Source of the DNA: Dermanyssus gallinae
Taxonomy: Eukaryota > Arthropoda > Arachnida > Mesostigmata > Dermanyssidae
DNA length: 64,000 nucleotides
Assembly: GCA_003439945.1 (NCBI GenBank)
Contig: QVRM01001782.1
Coordinates: 1,901,501-1,965,500, forward strand
Direction: 5' to 3'
Under the pieces are notes generated by a model, which had not been told where the DNA came from, ran no database searches, and saw only the letters and a list, made by a program, of their open reading frames with translations. Each line of letters opens with the position of its first letter. The stretch's first letter is position 1. This document shows, piece after piece, positions 26,167 through 40,516 of the stretch. The translations under genes and the position numbers were made by a program.

Positions 26167-28700
26167 AGGAGCAGCAGCGCGCAAGCAGCTCACCATCAAG
26201 AAGATACGGGGGTACATGCGCCGGGATGCGGGCTCTCCATCAAGCTGGAACAGCTACTAAATGTCCCGAACCTTATCGTTAAATCGCAGCTTGTAGCAGC
26301 AATAGCAACAACAACAACAACAGCAGCAGCAACAACAACAACAACAGATACCTACATATGTACCTAGCTACGGCGGTTACTCGCCTATCAGCTGACTAAT
26401 GATTCGTCGGCAAAAGACGACAGATCGGACAGAGCCCTTCGGATCAAAAACAACCGAATAAGTTGCGATTGTAACGTGACAGCCGTGGTACCGTGTTCGT
26501 TGTGGCATGCCATGCTATGCTCTCGTCTTGAACGGGTTCTCACCACCCTACGACGAAGTGGACAAAGTGAAACAAGCTTCTAGAAGCAGTGAAGTGTGTG
26601 CTGCTGCGGCATGTCGCGCGATAGTCGCTCTCAGATCGAAATCGAACAACTTGAAGTAGAAAACACGGATGACACCCATTAGGACAGTCCAGTAATCCAT
26701 GATCAATTGTGTTTTTGTTGTTGGTATGTTCACTAGTAGATACATATATAGTGTTTACTTTATTGATATGCACGATATGCTCGTGACACACTGTTACGTT
26801 AATAGATTCCAACAGGTAGTATCGTTGCATTCGTTTTTGTCAATCATCGGCTGTATCTTCTCTCTTCTCCGATCTCTCGGCGATTCCACCCTCTCTTCGA
26901 AAGCAGACTCACCGACGTCCTAACTCTCGCCCTGGCAGCTCGGTCGGACTTTGCTTCTCTACGTTGTTGTTTGCTCTACTCTCTAATCAGCGTACGTTTT
27001 CCAGCAGAAACTAATACAGAGAGCAGACAGGTGTGCGCTCAGTGTTAGACAGGGCGCGACCAACCCCTTCTCATCCATCCACACACACACACACCCACAG
27101 CCAGTCCCACGTAAACATGATGATCTACTCCCGCTCTGAACGACGAGGAAAGGTGCTCGAAATCAACATTGACAATCATCACAACAACAACAACAACAAT
27201 CACAACAACAGCAACAATAGCATCTACCAAAGGTCTCAAATGGGCCACAACCCGCTCGGCCGAGAACCGCCTTGAGTTGTTTCTTGTGTTTGGCTAGAAG
27301 ATAGACAAACACACAGGTCGGTTGGTCTCAGCTGACGACGCTGGAACTATCAATAATGCGGCGTTGTTTTTTGCTCAACACTTTTCTGTCTTACTCCCAA
27401 CAGCGCACTTTATTGGTCATCCTTTCTTCTTCACTCAATCAACTGGTTGATTGAGACTCACTCTTAGATCGAGCGTCGCATCTATTTTCAGGCAATGACT
27501 GAATGGAAGCATGAATCTCCAATCTCCAGCGCGGATATCTCCACACGACCAACATCTATCAGCTGCGGAGGTCCGATCAGCTGACTGATCAGTGCTGAAA
27601 GTGAAACAAGTCCGCAGCCACAGCTGTGGTGCACTACGAAAAGAGAGTGTTCGTCCGTGTTCGTCGTCAATAAGGTTCAGAAAAGGTAGTGATGCACCGC
27701 TTAGTGGAAGGGCATTTCAAGATGATGTCACGAAATAGAAGTAGAGCATCCATACAGTTGCTTATTCTTGTGACCCTGTCGACGATCTCGCCCTGATCGA
27801 TAATTGATCGATCGACCAATCAAGTGAGAAAGAGTCAAGAAAGCGGGAACGAGAAATCAACAGGCATAACAATGTATTGTTTGTTTCAATATGTCTTGCC
27901 GTTCTCCTCTAGCTGTGTGCAGGCCAATTTCTCGTGCGCCTCTTTTGGAGGCAGGAGGTAGCAGTTGATGTGCTTACAAAGCTCGCTAACTGAGCCGTTC
28001 GTTGCGGTTTCATTTGTTGACTTTATAGGTAGGGCCGAGGAAGAGACGTGGAGTTCCAGTCGTATGTTCTATCTATTCGCTCTTAAATCATGATTTCCTG
28101 AAGCAGTGTCGTCATCATCGGCATTATCGTCATCATCATCGTCGTCGTCGTCGTCACTGCTGTCATCAAACCGTAACCCTGACATGACCGTCGTCACGAC
28201 GCCGTAACCATGACCGCCCGCTGTCATGACGCCCGCTACCATGACCTGTCGCCAATAACCGGACGGTGTACGCTAGTGTACAGCGGCAACTTGCAGTTGC
28301 CCGATTAAGGTGCCAAGTGTCGAGGAAGAGAAGGCCCAATGCAAGTGGGCTTCTCTCCCTCTTTCTCTCTCGCGCGCTAGCTCGCTCGAATTATTCAAGT
28401 TATCGAAAATTATACTTCCGTGGTCCGTCCTCTACTTATCACCTACCTGTCTCTCGACCGACTGAGCTATCGCTACCGGTCTCTTCGGTGGTGGTGGTGG
28501 TGGTGGTGGTGGTGATAGCGAGTGCACGCCTATAGTCTATAACTGACGTATCGTCCACTTCCTGCTCTTGTTACCGCGTTTTCTTCGCCTCTGGCATTAC
28601 GGCGGTGGTGGCGGCGATGGCAGCAGCGGAAATCCGCCGGTGCCGATCCTCACCTCGAATGTCGGCACTCGAGGCTCCCGCGGCGTTCGCGCACCAGACA

Positions 28701-28774
28701 ATGCCAACCACCCACTGGGCAGTGATGTGGATGCACTTCCTCGTGCTGGCGGCGATCCTCGGCTGCGCGACAAG
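28701..28774 (+). CDS. LRR gene exon 1 (signal peptide)
   Basis: Encodes the N-terminus with WMHFLVLAAILGCAT as signal core. Donor GTGAGC at 28775, phase 2. In-frame ATGs also lie at 28617, 28659 and 28725; 28701 or 28725 puts the hydrophobic core at a normal distance. Confidence 0.72.
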
Positions 28775-30207
28775 GTGAGCAGTTCCGCATCAGTTCGGTC
28801 GTTATGCGGTAGCCAGCCAGAGCCACCTGTGGCCACTGCCTGTTGTTGCTTTGTTGTTGTTGGTGTTGCTGCTGCTACTGCTGTTGTTGTTGTTGTTGTT
28901 GTTGGTGTTGCTGCTGCTACTGCTGTTGTTGTTGTTATTCGTTCAGTTGCAAAGTTCAGCTAACTAGGCGCCTGTCTTACTGTATATGTTTGGAACTTTA
29001 TCAGCCTGATTTATTAAATTGAAAGATTAAATATTCTATGTATTTACCAAAACAAACCACTTATCGCTGTATCACTGTGTGTGAGGTAGTCTTGTCAGCG
29101 GGCCTATTTTGTGACTTTTGTGTAGTAGGCGCATAAAATGTAGTGTTGAAAGTTAGGTTTGCAGTTCAGTTCTGCTCTGAACTAGCGGGATATAGTGGGC
29201 CTAGCAACATGCAAACATAGCACAAAACACGTCGAGCGTGATTCATATGAAATTTCATATGAAAGTTCATAAGAACTATGATTTTGCCTGATTTGAAAAT
29301 TAAGGGTCCTTTGCAGGCCGATGCAAGGCTCAGCTTAACAGTCCATGTAGGAACTAATATTTAATAATCGCTACGCATGACTACAGGAGAAATTTGCTGA
29401 TCAAAACATCTACTTGTTTAAGAGCGTAATAGTGATTATTGCGCTACTTTTAATCACAACACACTGTTATTTTGAATGTAGACTAGCGGTGACCTCATGC
29501 TGCCAGTGGCATCGTTAGTGTAAAGAAAAGCGCCTTTGGCAAGAATTGCGAATTAGCAATGCAATATTTGAATATAAGTGCACGTTCGACCTCGGCATGT
29601 TCAGGATAAAAATACTTTTCGAGCTGATCCCCAGCCAAGATTTAACGTCCACGGGACTGCTTTTCGCATCGCTTCATAGACGGACCCCCATAAATACAAA
29701 TGTGCAACGGTGGGGCTCGAACCCGCGCACCTATGTGTCTCTTACGGTCGCGCGGCGCAGGCGAATGCACCTACCACGCCACCGGGCTCAACATGTTCAG
29801 GATGCTTATAAGTGATATTGGCATAAGCGTGAAATACTCTATGCGGAATTGTCCTTTCAGAGGAGCCGAGGCCCAGTTTTGCGAACGATTCCTCGAACGC
29901 ACCGAGGATGCGCCGCCCAAAGAGATGCTAGGTTTTCGGTCTGAACCAAGTAAACACTTCAGCCTTGAGCTCCGAGACTGCCGTCTCGAAGGACGGCTAC
30001 CCGAGCCACATCTGCCGCCCGCCGACCAGGGCAGTTACATTACACACATGCGCATGTATAATGTCACGTTGGCCGCCAGCATCTCCTGGGATGACGTTCT
30101 GCGCGTGCCGCTAAACGGCGAGTACGTATGTCTTGCTGCCCCCTTGTACACGGTTTGGTCTTATAGCAGCATGGAAATGTTGCACTTTGGTGATGATAAT
30201 AATAATA

Positions 30208-30241
<34 letters not shown>

Positions 30242-31283
30242 TAGCAATTGTATTTTATACCAGGAGCAATAGTCAAATATTTGCGTTTCATTGATCATTT
30301 TGGTTCTCTAGTATCTACGATGTATTTATTGGTTGGCTGCTGTTCCAGTGTTGTTCTCGACGAATGTCATTTCGAGGACGGGGTCGTCCTCGAGACGTTA
30401 AACGTGTCCCACGTACTTGAGTTGAAGATCGTCAACAGTGGCGGACTGCGGTCATTGCCACGTTTTTTGGCCACGTCAGAGTGCGCGATGCGCAAGGCCA
30501 ACCTGAGTCGAAATGCACTTGAAGTGGTATCGGAGGTTGCGTTCCGCTCGCTTTTCGCCAATTGCAAGTCGCTGGCCGACTTCGATCTCACTCACAATGC
30601 TATCAGTAAGGCCCGAATCGATCCAGAAATAAGTACTTCAGTCTTCAAAAAGCAAAATGTTGTCGCTGTAATCGAACGTCTCATGCATTCAGGTTTATGC
30701 CGTACATAATGCATTAAGAATATATATATATATATATATATATAAACGATTCACTAATAATTCGCCTTAAAAATTGTTGAGTCGTTGATACTGTTAATAT
30801 ATTTATAAATATTTGTCTTGCCATTATGTTGCAGGGAACACTTTATATGTATATATAAGGTGGTAATTTGTATTAATATATACTTATATATAGTTAAAAA
30901 TCACATACCTTTCGGTGAGGTAGTTGCCACAGCATTTTCTCCTTGGTAGGCTTTGGCTATTTTGTTGGTTTGAACTTTTCTAACAGACCACAGATAGCGT
31001 AACTATAAGCCGGTACTGTCTCATTAATGGCGCGAATGTCCGACGGTTGTAGGATACTTTCCCCAGGTGAAGGAGCGCGGCCAGCACATGGTGAAGTGTC
31101 GGCTTTACATCGAGCACAACCCACTGTCCTGCTACGACAATGACCATCTCGTGTTGTCACAGCGCACTCGCGAAATGTTGCCGCATACGCCGCACTGCGA
31201 GTTCAGTGGCAAGCTTGTGCAGTTCTGGTTTCATGATATAAAGGTCAGTTTATAGTTCATTTCTAAAGACTTTCTCCTATACA

Positions 31284-31314
<31 letters not shown>

Positions 31315-32052
31315 TGATTTATTGTTCGCTTGGCAAGAATACATTCTTACGTCTTACATTCTTATCGTTATTTTCTCAGGGCTATATATATATATATATA
31401 TATAAAATATTGCGATAATTTATTAATCACTCACAATATATTTGCGCACTCGGCAGTGCTCGCCTTATATATATATATATATATATATTTCAAAATGTTA
31501 GGGATGTGTATGTTTGTACATATATAATTATTTACGGACTGACATAACCCGCCGATTTAACTAGTATCACTTATGCATCAGTCGTCAACCAGGGTGGTCA
31601 GTCCAGGTCTAGCCTATTTGCCAACGACCCAACCACCGCCGCTGCGTTGCCTCCTTGGATTAACATTGAGAGCTTTCAGGCCCTAGCGCCTCAAACGCAA
31701 ACGCAGAAGCTGTTATGACGCGAAGTTTTTATTGTCAATCATATAGGTCGTTTTCCGCCAAGTGAATATATATATATATATATATACTATACAGGTTGGT
31801 TATTTATTTCAGAGCGTCTACCTACATGTGTAAATATTATAGTAATATGCATCTGATTATATATACGTTGTTATTCTTGTTACTGTTCTTGCGGTCTGCC
31901 TGCGCACGTTGAGCAGCTATGTAGGCTATGTTCGTGCTCTATCCGGTTCGACGTATACGTGGACTGCTCGCAGCGCCATTTGAAGTTTTTGCCTGAAAGT
32001 CTACCTCGGGAGACATCGCATCTTAATGTCAGCGGTATGTTTATTTCTCAAC

Positions 32053-32124
<72 letters not shown>

Positions 32125-33636
32125 GATTACTACCATTTACCCTGCGTATTATCATAATTGGCTCCACCTCCCGGTATTCACTTTGTCGTATATTTTTGCT
32201 ATCGTTATTTTTTTAAACGAGCAGGAAACGAGTTAACCTCCCTGCAGACGCCCGATGGAGCACAGGGTTACCAAACGCTCAAATACCTTGACGCATCGTG
32301 GAATAAACTAGTGCGTGTGGACGACTATGAACCACACATCTGCAACCTCGTCATGCTCGACCTTTCGCACAACAGGTACCAATCGAATTTTCGACTTTGT
32401 TGCTTGGCTCGATGCCAGGACTTTATGTCAAACAGTTTTGTTAATACAAATTTTGACGGGCCTTTTCGTAGCGCGGAGTGGCAATAGACAACACAACAAA
32501 AGGAAAGCCCGTATCACCAACGATCTTCTCCATCATGTCCCGCCAAAATAGATGATCATTATATTTAACAGAAACCAGTGACGCAAAAGCTGCCCAATTT
32601 CTTTTTATTTAGCGGTTCTTCAATTTTCGCTGGTACTTTAATAGACAAAGCTTTAAATAACAATTGAACAAACTTTGTTTGGCTAAATTGTGCGATAGTG
32701 TCGTTTCGTAGCAGCGATAGTTTAAGCCGGACGAAGTACTCCCACAGAATAAGGAAGTAGATATTTAGCGAGTATATCCCTCGTTAAATCGTCAATGGAA
32801 CGAAGCGAAGGAAACGTCTGGCGATTCTGACGTTAGGAGCTGGGGGTTTAATCTAGACGCTTCACATGCCATTTTAAGCGATATCTTTCAAAATGTACAG
32901 ATTTGCGTTAACGTTTTAAGAAAAGCAAGCGTTTTAAGAAAGAGAACCCAAAACGGGAAATATATACACATGAATACATATGTATGTGATGTTGTATTGT
33001 TGCATGTAGGCTGAAAAACTTCCCGAAGGCGGTCGTTGACGGACTTGTAGACATTTTGCACTGTCGGCCTCTCCTGACTATGGGGAGAATTCTTCTGTCA
33101 CATAATCCGTGGGTGTGCGATTGTGAGCTTCGTCACTTCAAACGGTTTATCGGCGTTAAAGCGCGGGTGAGTGTAGCATTCATCTTGGCGATACAATGCT
33201 GTCGTTCGTTTAGTTCAATCGCAAACTTCTCATGCAGCTAAATTAACAGCATCTACTCCATGGGTGCGTTGCTCCTGATTATAGCTTCTGAAGTGTTGTT
33301 AATTATTAATTTCAACATGAATAACAATAGCAATCAAAAAGAGGTTATGAGCAGTTGGTTAACTTATTTTTCTGCAAATGTGGCTTTCTGCACATATTTA
33401 TTCTGCTTATGCAGGAGATCGTAGACTTCTCATCTGTAAGGTGCCACGAACAGGGCGAGCCGGTCTGGAGTGTTGACGAAACACAGCTGTGTCCACCGCC
33501 GCTCTACCAGCTTAACTTATGGGACGTCGCAATGCTTACGATGCTCATCCTCATTACGACCATTATCTCGAAAACCGTCACTGATCACTACCGCCAAAAG
33601 CAGACTGGAAAGCTTCCCAGATTTTTTAAATTCTAG
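28701..33636 (+). CDS. LRR type I membrane protein, Toll-like ectodomain without TIR
   Basis: Nine exons: 28701-28774, 29861-30121, 30349-30605, 30835-30848, 31067-31243, 31917-32034, 32225-32375, 33010-33166 and 33415-33636. They total 1431 nt (476 residues plus TAG). Order: signal peptide (1-~24, core FLVLAAILGCA); LRRs ~90-205 (SLADFDLTHNAIS); cysteine cap ~211-248 (EHNPLSCYD); LRRNT-like ~262-295 (LCRLCSCS...VDCSQRHLKFLPESLP); LRRs to ~350 (LKYLDASWNKL, LVMLDLSHNR); LRRCT ~372-429 (NPWVCDCELRHFKRF); membrane span ~439-457; ~18-residue basic tail. The cap-then-LRRNT order is Toll-like, but no TIR follows. An arthropod halfway-type LRR protein is one possible identity. An alternative in-frame start is 28725. 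The fourth exon is inferred. Confidence 0.8.
29608..29791 (-). mobile_element. tRNA-derived SINE with 12-bp target duplication
   Basis: Minus-strand head AGCCCGGTGGCGTGGTAGG, B box GGGTTCGAGCCCC and family tail. Flanked by a perfect direct repeat CATGTTCAGGAT at 29596-29607 and 29792-29803. It lies in intron 1 of the LRR gene, in antisense orientation. Related copies are at 52504-52690 and 56523-56702. Confidence 0.88.
29861..30121 (+). CDS. LRR gene exon 2
   Basis: Acceptor TCCTTTCAG, 261 nt. Donor GTACGT at 30122, chosen over GTATGT six bases later because only the first keeps phase with exon 3. Encodes AQFCERFLERTED and LELRDCRLEGRLPEPHLPP. Confidence 0.82.
30349..30605 (+). CDS. LRR gene exon 3
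   Basis: Acceptor TGTTCCAG, donor GTAAGG at 30606, phase 2 in and phase 1 out. Encodes leucine-rich repeats (ETLNVSHVLELKIVNSGGLR, CKSLADFDLTHNAIS). Confidence 0.85.
30835..30848 (+). CDS. LRR gene inferred 14-nt microexon
   Basis: Fourteen bases between a strong acceptor (TCTTGCCATTATGTTGCAG) and a GTATAT donor. It converts phase 1 to phase 0, which is exactly what is needed to join exon 3 to the next exon. It would encode the end of one codon plus Asn-Thr-Leu-Tyr. Inference only. Confidence 0.42.
31067..31243 (+). CDS. LRR gene exon 5 (first cysteine cap)
   Basis: Acceptor CTTTCCCCAG, 177 nt, donor GTCAGT at 31244, phase 0 both ends. Encodes EHNPLSCYDNDHLVLSQRT and PHTPHCEF. Confidence 0.85.
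31567..31716 (+). other. unexplained coding-like fragment in LRR gene intron
   Basis: A 49-codon open frame ending in TGA reads SSLFANDPTTAAALPPWINI and ESFQALAPQTQTQKLL. Composition is GC-richer than the intron around it. No splice sites joining it to the LRR gene in phase were seen. It may be a transposon gag or ORF1 remnant. Confidence 0.3.
31917..32034 (+). CDS. LRR gene exon 6 (LRRNT-like)
   Basis: Acceptor GAGCAG, 118 nt, donor GTATGT at 32035, phase 0 in and phase 1 out. Encodes the cysteine cluster LCRLCSCS, then VDCSQRHLKFLPESLPRETS. Confidence 0.85.
32056..32122. repeat. (TA)n filling a 190-bp intron
   Basis: 67 bp of TA dinucleotides, 21 bp after the exon 6 donor, making up a third of the intron 32035-32224. 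Confidence 0.95.
32225..32375 (+). CDS. LRR gene exon 7
   Basis: Acceptor AACGAGCAG, 151 nt, weak donor GTACCA at 32376, phase 1 in and phase 2 out. Encodes GNELTSLQ, LKYLDASWNKLVRVDDY and LVMLDLSHN. Confidence 0.85.
33010..33166 (+). CDS. LRR gene exon 8 (LRRCT)
   Basis: Acceptor TTGCATGTAG, 157 nt, donor GTGAGT at 33167, phase 2 in and phase 0 out. Completes HNR|LKNFPKAVVDGL and encodes the C-terminal cap LLSHNPWVCDCELRHFKRF. Confidence 0.9.
33415..33636 (+). CDS. LRR gene exon 9 (membrane span, stop)
   Basis: Acceptor CTTATGCAG, 222 nt including TAG. Encodes the last cap cysteines (VRCHEQGE, TQLCPPP), the membrane span VAMLTMLILITTII and the tail ending KLPRFFKF. Confidence 0.9.
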   Translation, partial: EIVDFSSVRCHEQGEPVWSVDETQLCPPPLYQLNLWDVAMLTMLILITTIISKTVTDHYRQKQTGKLPRFFKF

Positions 33637-35523
33637 CGAAAATTTTCACACTTGCACACTGCACTGATAAAGATCTCTAAGAAGTACTCATTGAGTCACT
33701 TCCCTCGGCCAACGTGGTTGGAAAACTTGCCGTTCTCTTACAACGAAGGCCAGGAGGCGGAAAAGTAGCATTTACCCATAAGTACGCTGCAACATATAAC
33801 ATTGTACATTCATTATAAGATCATCCGTACATAATGTTTTCCGTTAGACGCGTCTTCCGAAATTCTTGCCGATGCACCGCCGGTCTCTATCATTGTCACT
33901 CTGCGAAACGCGTCGCGCTAAACCTGTGTTCAAACAAAGATGCCGTTAAAAGGCTGAACTAGTAGTACGTATTTCGTGAGTAGTTTACTGGCGATTAGAA
34001 TGACGCAAAGAGATTGCTGTCGTACTATGTTTCTGAGCCTAAGCCAGGAGAAGAAATAGTCTACCCGCGCAGTCTAGTCCATATATATATATATATATAT
34101 ATTGGGAATTACGAACGTGTGTATAAAAAGTTTTACGATAGACCACGTTTACGAATAGTTTTCGCTGCCTTGTCCTAACCAAAACACCCACTTGTTAAGT
34201 TGGCTAATTTACATTCCAAGTCTACCTTTGGTAATGTAAAAATGTGACCACTAACTGTTCGTCATGTGTATATATATGTTTTAGCGCCTTTCATTTTTTG
34301 CGAGTCTCCTACAAGTGTCATTTCTTTAATATATATAATGAATTCCAGATAAGAACCAACAGAAACAGTTGTGCCATCTAACAAAACAATAAATGTTGTA
34401 TAGTTGTGATAAAGTGCTTGCTGTGTTAAGGTGGCCGACTTTAGTGGATTGCACAAGCCTCGTGCGACCTATAAGAATTGAGGCTACTTAAATAGAAGGG
34501 CATCGCCCCTTTCGGCTTGATTCGATGCACTAAGGGTAAAGGAAAGGTGGAAGAATAACACACTGACGTTTTTATTAAGCAATGGCGGTAAAAATAATTT
34601 ATTTGGCTATTAAAATAGCATTTTGTTATTTCACTGCCATCTGTGTGTCTGTTCATCTTCCTTCGATTCGCATACACATGTATTTGTACAGGCGCTGAGC
34701 GCACCTCAACGAGCTTTTCAGACCTCTTACTTCTTAGATACAATGCGCTCGCGAGATGTATTCTACTACTGGCGGAGAAGAGCTTTGGGGAGTCTATACA
34801 TAAACACATTTCTCATCAGCTGGTTATTTAGCTGCCCGACAATCAACTAGTTAAGGATTATTCATCGCATATATATACACGTATTTATACCAATGTTTGT
34901 ATGTGGTTTCATCAGAGCTATATATATATATATATATATATCGGCTTCGCTCACTGTTGCTCTTGTACAGGTTCTGTTCAAAAAGAGACCTTGCAACGAG
35001 AATCATAGGAGAAATGGTCAACTTTCAAGCTTTTCCTTAACTAAAAAAATGTTTTACTACAAAAGCACTCACTAGGCCTCGCTATGCATAGGCTTGTCGT
35101 CAGCACTGACACAGGCGAGGCACTCCCCGGCGCGCCCCATGGCCGAGCCCTCTACAGAACATATCGACCGCAGCAAGAAGGCCCATCACGTTTGATGCTC
35201 TTGACTATGGCCTACATTCCGACTAGGTTGGCCTGGTCCAAATCGACAGAACTGGTAAGGAACTCAATTAGGATTCTCCCTAGGGGAGTGAGGCGGCAAA
35301 GAGATTCCAACGGGTACGACGACTTTATGCGTACTTCTGTGTCAAACTATACAATATGTCTCTCCTCCTATAAGCAACTGCGCAGCGTGCCTCTGTGAGT
35401 GTTTGCAATGAACCTCGGCAAACGTTCATCGCTAGTCTGTACAAATTGGTCCCTTCGGCATTATCATCAGCGTGTTACTACCTACCTACCAATCATCCTA
35501 TTCAGCGGTCTAAAAAATCGGCT
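33637..35523. other. convergent intergenic region
   Basis: Holds the 3' flanks of the LRR gene (from the left) and the Lines-type gene (from the right). (TA)n at 34080-34102 and 34918-34941. Open frames at 34441-34850 and 35084-35398 show no recognisable domain. Confidence 0.5.
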
Positions 35524-38130
<2,607 letters not shown>

Positions 38131-38240
38131 CTGCGAATGACAGCCACGACAGTAAAACTATGAATCAAACACTAGCAAACAATTAACTTGTCTATGTAGG
38201 CTCGACACATTTGTGTATGCCATGCTTGTGCTTGTCAGGG

Positions 38241-38274
<34 letters not shown>

Positions 38275-38559
38275 GCGTTTACACATAAACTTCAAGTGTA
38301 CACTACTACGTTTGCCTAAGATAGAATTTATGCATAGTAAACGGCATTATATATACTTAAAGCAGCATTATTAAACTCTCCCAAGGAGATGTTTTTGGCG
38401 CCGCCAGACTATTGTATCCGCAGATGCCCTAACGCCAGGCATTGAGCGTATGGAGGTCTTGCGAAAGCATCATCTATTAGCTTCCGGGTACCTACTATTG
38501 CCGATACTGACCTGAACCCCTCTCCCCTTTGTTACGCCAAAAAAAGACATTCAGGCAGC

Positions 38560-39767
38560 TAATAAGGGCTTCCCCGAGAGCCCTTCGCAAAGCTAGACCT
38601 TATGAGACCTTTGTTGTTAATGAACCTTCTTTTCCCGTCCCTCGAAGACATCGCCGCCAGCCTGCTTTCCGCATTCACAATAGTTGTAGGCATTCTTCCT
38701 TGAGGCACCCCTCCTCCTTTCCTCCAAACGTTAATATTTGGCACAAGACACTTCGCCCTTCAGAACAAACCGCGCATCGGTACGTCCCATTGCGTGTTCA
38801 TCTACGTTGCGCAGACTCGTCTCGAATATCGGACGCAACCACAAAAAGGCCATTATTTCTCACGCAACTGATACACACCAATTGGGATTCGCGACGCCTG
38901 ATGGAACCGAGGTAGCCATTTAAGACGCAATCACCTGGTGAAGGTTATTGCATCTCACGCTCCTCACCTATTACGCCACATCAGACTGGCATATCAGCGT
39001 CCCTCCTACATGGTCCTGCCTAGGCAAGTTATCTCTTCCGCCGCCGGAGTGCAGCAAGGGGATATAGTTTCTGTCTGGTATCCAGGATCTGGTAGATTCC
39101 TGCAGGAGCCCGCTGAACGCACCTAGACGATGGCTCATTATGAGGAAGCGTTCACACAGTAGCCAAGGGCATGTGACGGGTTCTTGACTTCGGTGTAACA
39201 TCTGATTGGGAGCTAAATCCGGCAATATATGCCTTTTTGGCTCTACCCATGAGTCCTCCTCCAATGTGCAGCCATTCGTAGACCTCCTGCCTGGCTGCAA
39301 GTTAACCGTCAAAGATGATCTGCGCGTACTAGATGTGCCAAATTCTCCCGAGGGACTCACAGCAGTAACCGAGCGCTGGACTTAAAAGCTGAAAGATGCT
39401 GCTGCTCGTCTACCCCTTTTGGGAGCCCATCAGGGACTTTTCTTAAACAAGTCCTCTTTCTCATCTTCAGCCACGTTCTTCAAGCTGACTTATTTAATCG
39501 GGCCGACGACTTACAAATAGGGAGGACAGCAGGCGTGACAGACGGGATGACTCTTACGCCATTCGAGCTAGGCAAAGTGCTGGTTTGGGATGTTTGGGTT
39601 ACCGACCCCTTCTAGCACCTTCTATGGTCGGTGGCGGCGCATCCGAATCTGGCTATGCAGCACATCTTGTGGAGATCACCAAGTTAAGAGAATACCCACC
39701 AATAGGGTATTCCCGAAAATTCTGCCCCCTAGCGTTTGAGACGTTAAGTGCTACTGGCACTACGTAA
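38560..39767 (+). pseudogene. LINE reverse transcriptase remnant
   Basis: Several frames joined by shifts read, in order, VRPIACSSTLRRLVSNIG, HQLGFATPDGTEVAI, LLRHIRLAYQRPS, ISSAAGVQQGD (RT motif), DLVDSCRSPLNAP, TPFELGKVLVWDV and ASESGYAAHLVEITKLREY, ending FCPLAFETLSATGT. This is the expected order of a LINE RT domain and its C-terminal tail, with many stops and frameshifts and the YxDD box lost. It lies upstream of the Lines exons, on the opposite strand. An intron of Lines or intergenic position cannot be told apart. Confidence 0.8.
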
Positions 39768-40252
39768 TGAAATGATAATATAAATATTGATACCAATAAT
39801 AGCGGAAATAGTAATAATACTAACAATAATAACCCAAATAGTTGCAGCCCAGCTGTACAAAACAGTACAAGCTACAATCTTTGTTCGTATGCGGTATTGC
39901 GGCATTAATTGCAAGCCGCTGAATCTGGTCATTAGCCAGCTATAAGCGGACGTTGCTACGGCGAAATCGCATACAAATAACAAGCTCCGAGGTGATGACA
40001 GTCATTACTATTCGTATTACCATCATTATTATTTCACTTGTCAACGCATCTTAGTTGGTCTGTCCGTTGACCCGACGGACATCGGATCGCTTCACGTCGT
40101 ATAGCATGGGCAACGTTTCAGATGCAACCTGCCACCCATATGAGGACGATGCACGAGTGTAACATCCAGCTCAATCGTAATGACTTTCTACGCACAGCAA
40201 TCGCGGTGGTGCGCGCTAGAGCTTATGCTGGTAGTCTTACGACCATCTTTAC

Positions 40253-40288
<36 letters not shown>

Positions 40289-40470
40289 GGTCGGTAGGTC
40301 AATTCATCGTTCGAGAACTGCTCCAGTACGTGCAAATCAAACCGGGTGCTCCAACAAATAATTTGATATGTTGTTTCGCCGGATTTCGATCCGACGGACA
40401 ATCTGCGATCAATAAGCAAATTGCATGTGTGGTGATCCATTATTGTACCTCATGGCATATATGTGCCATG

Positions 40471-40516
<46 letters not shown>

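Larger units (their letters stand above)
22861..28600. other. intergenic simple-repeat-rich region
   Basis: About 5.7 kb between the divergent ANKRD13 and LRR genes. It is GC-richer than the surrounding DNA and full of short-period repeats: poly(G) at 22889-22899, GAT/ATC and CTG/GTT trinucleotides (23268-23440), GAA (23702-23734), CAA and CAG blocks, and GACA/TCTG tetranucleotides. Open frames here consist of repeat-encoded Asn, Ser, Val, Leu or Asp runs and match no family. Promoters and untranslated exons are likely but cannot be placed. Confidence 0.55.

Noticed and set aside
27033..27275. Asn/His-rich 80-codon frame
   Set aside because: The asparagine run comes from a CAA repeat; no splice sites or domain support a gene, though a short exon cannot be excluded.
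28568..28963. 131-codon frame ending in Val runs
   Set aside because: It overlaps LRR exon 1 in another frame. The alternative frame has a signal peptide and splices in phase to conserved exons.
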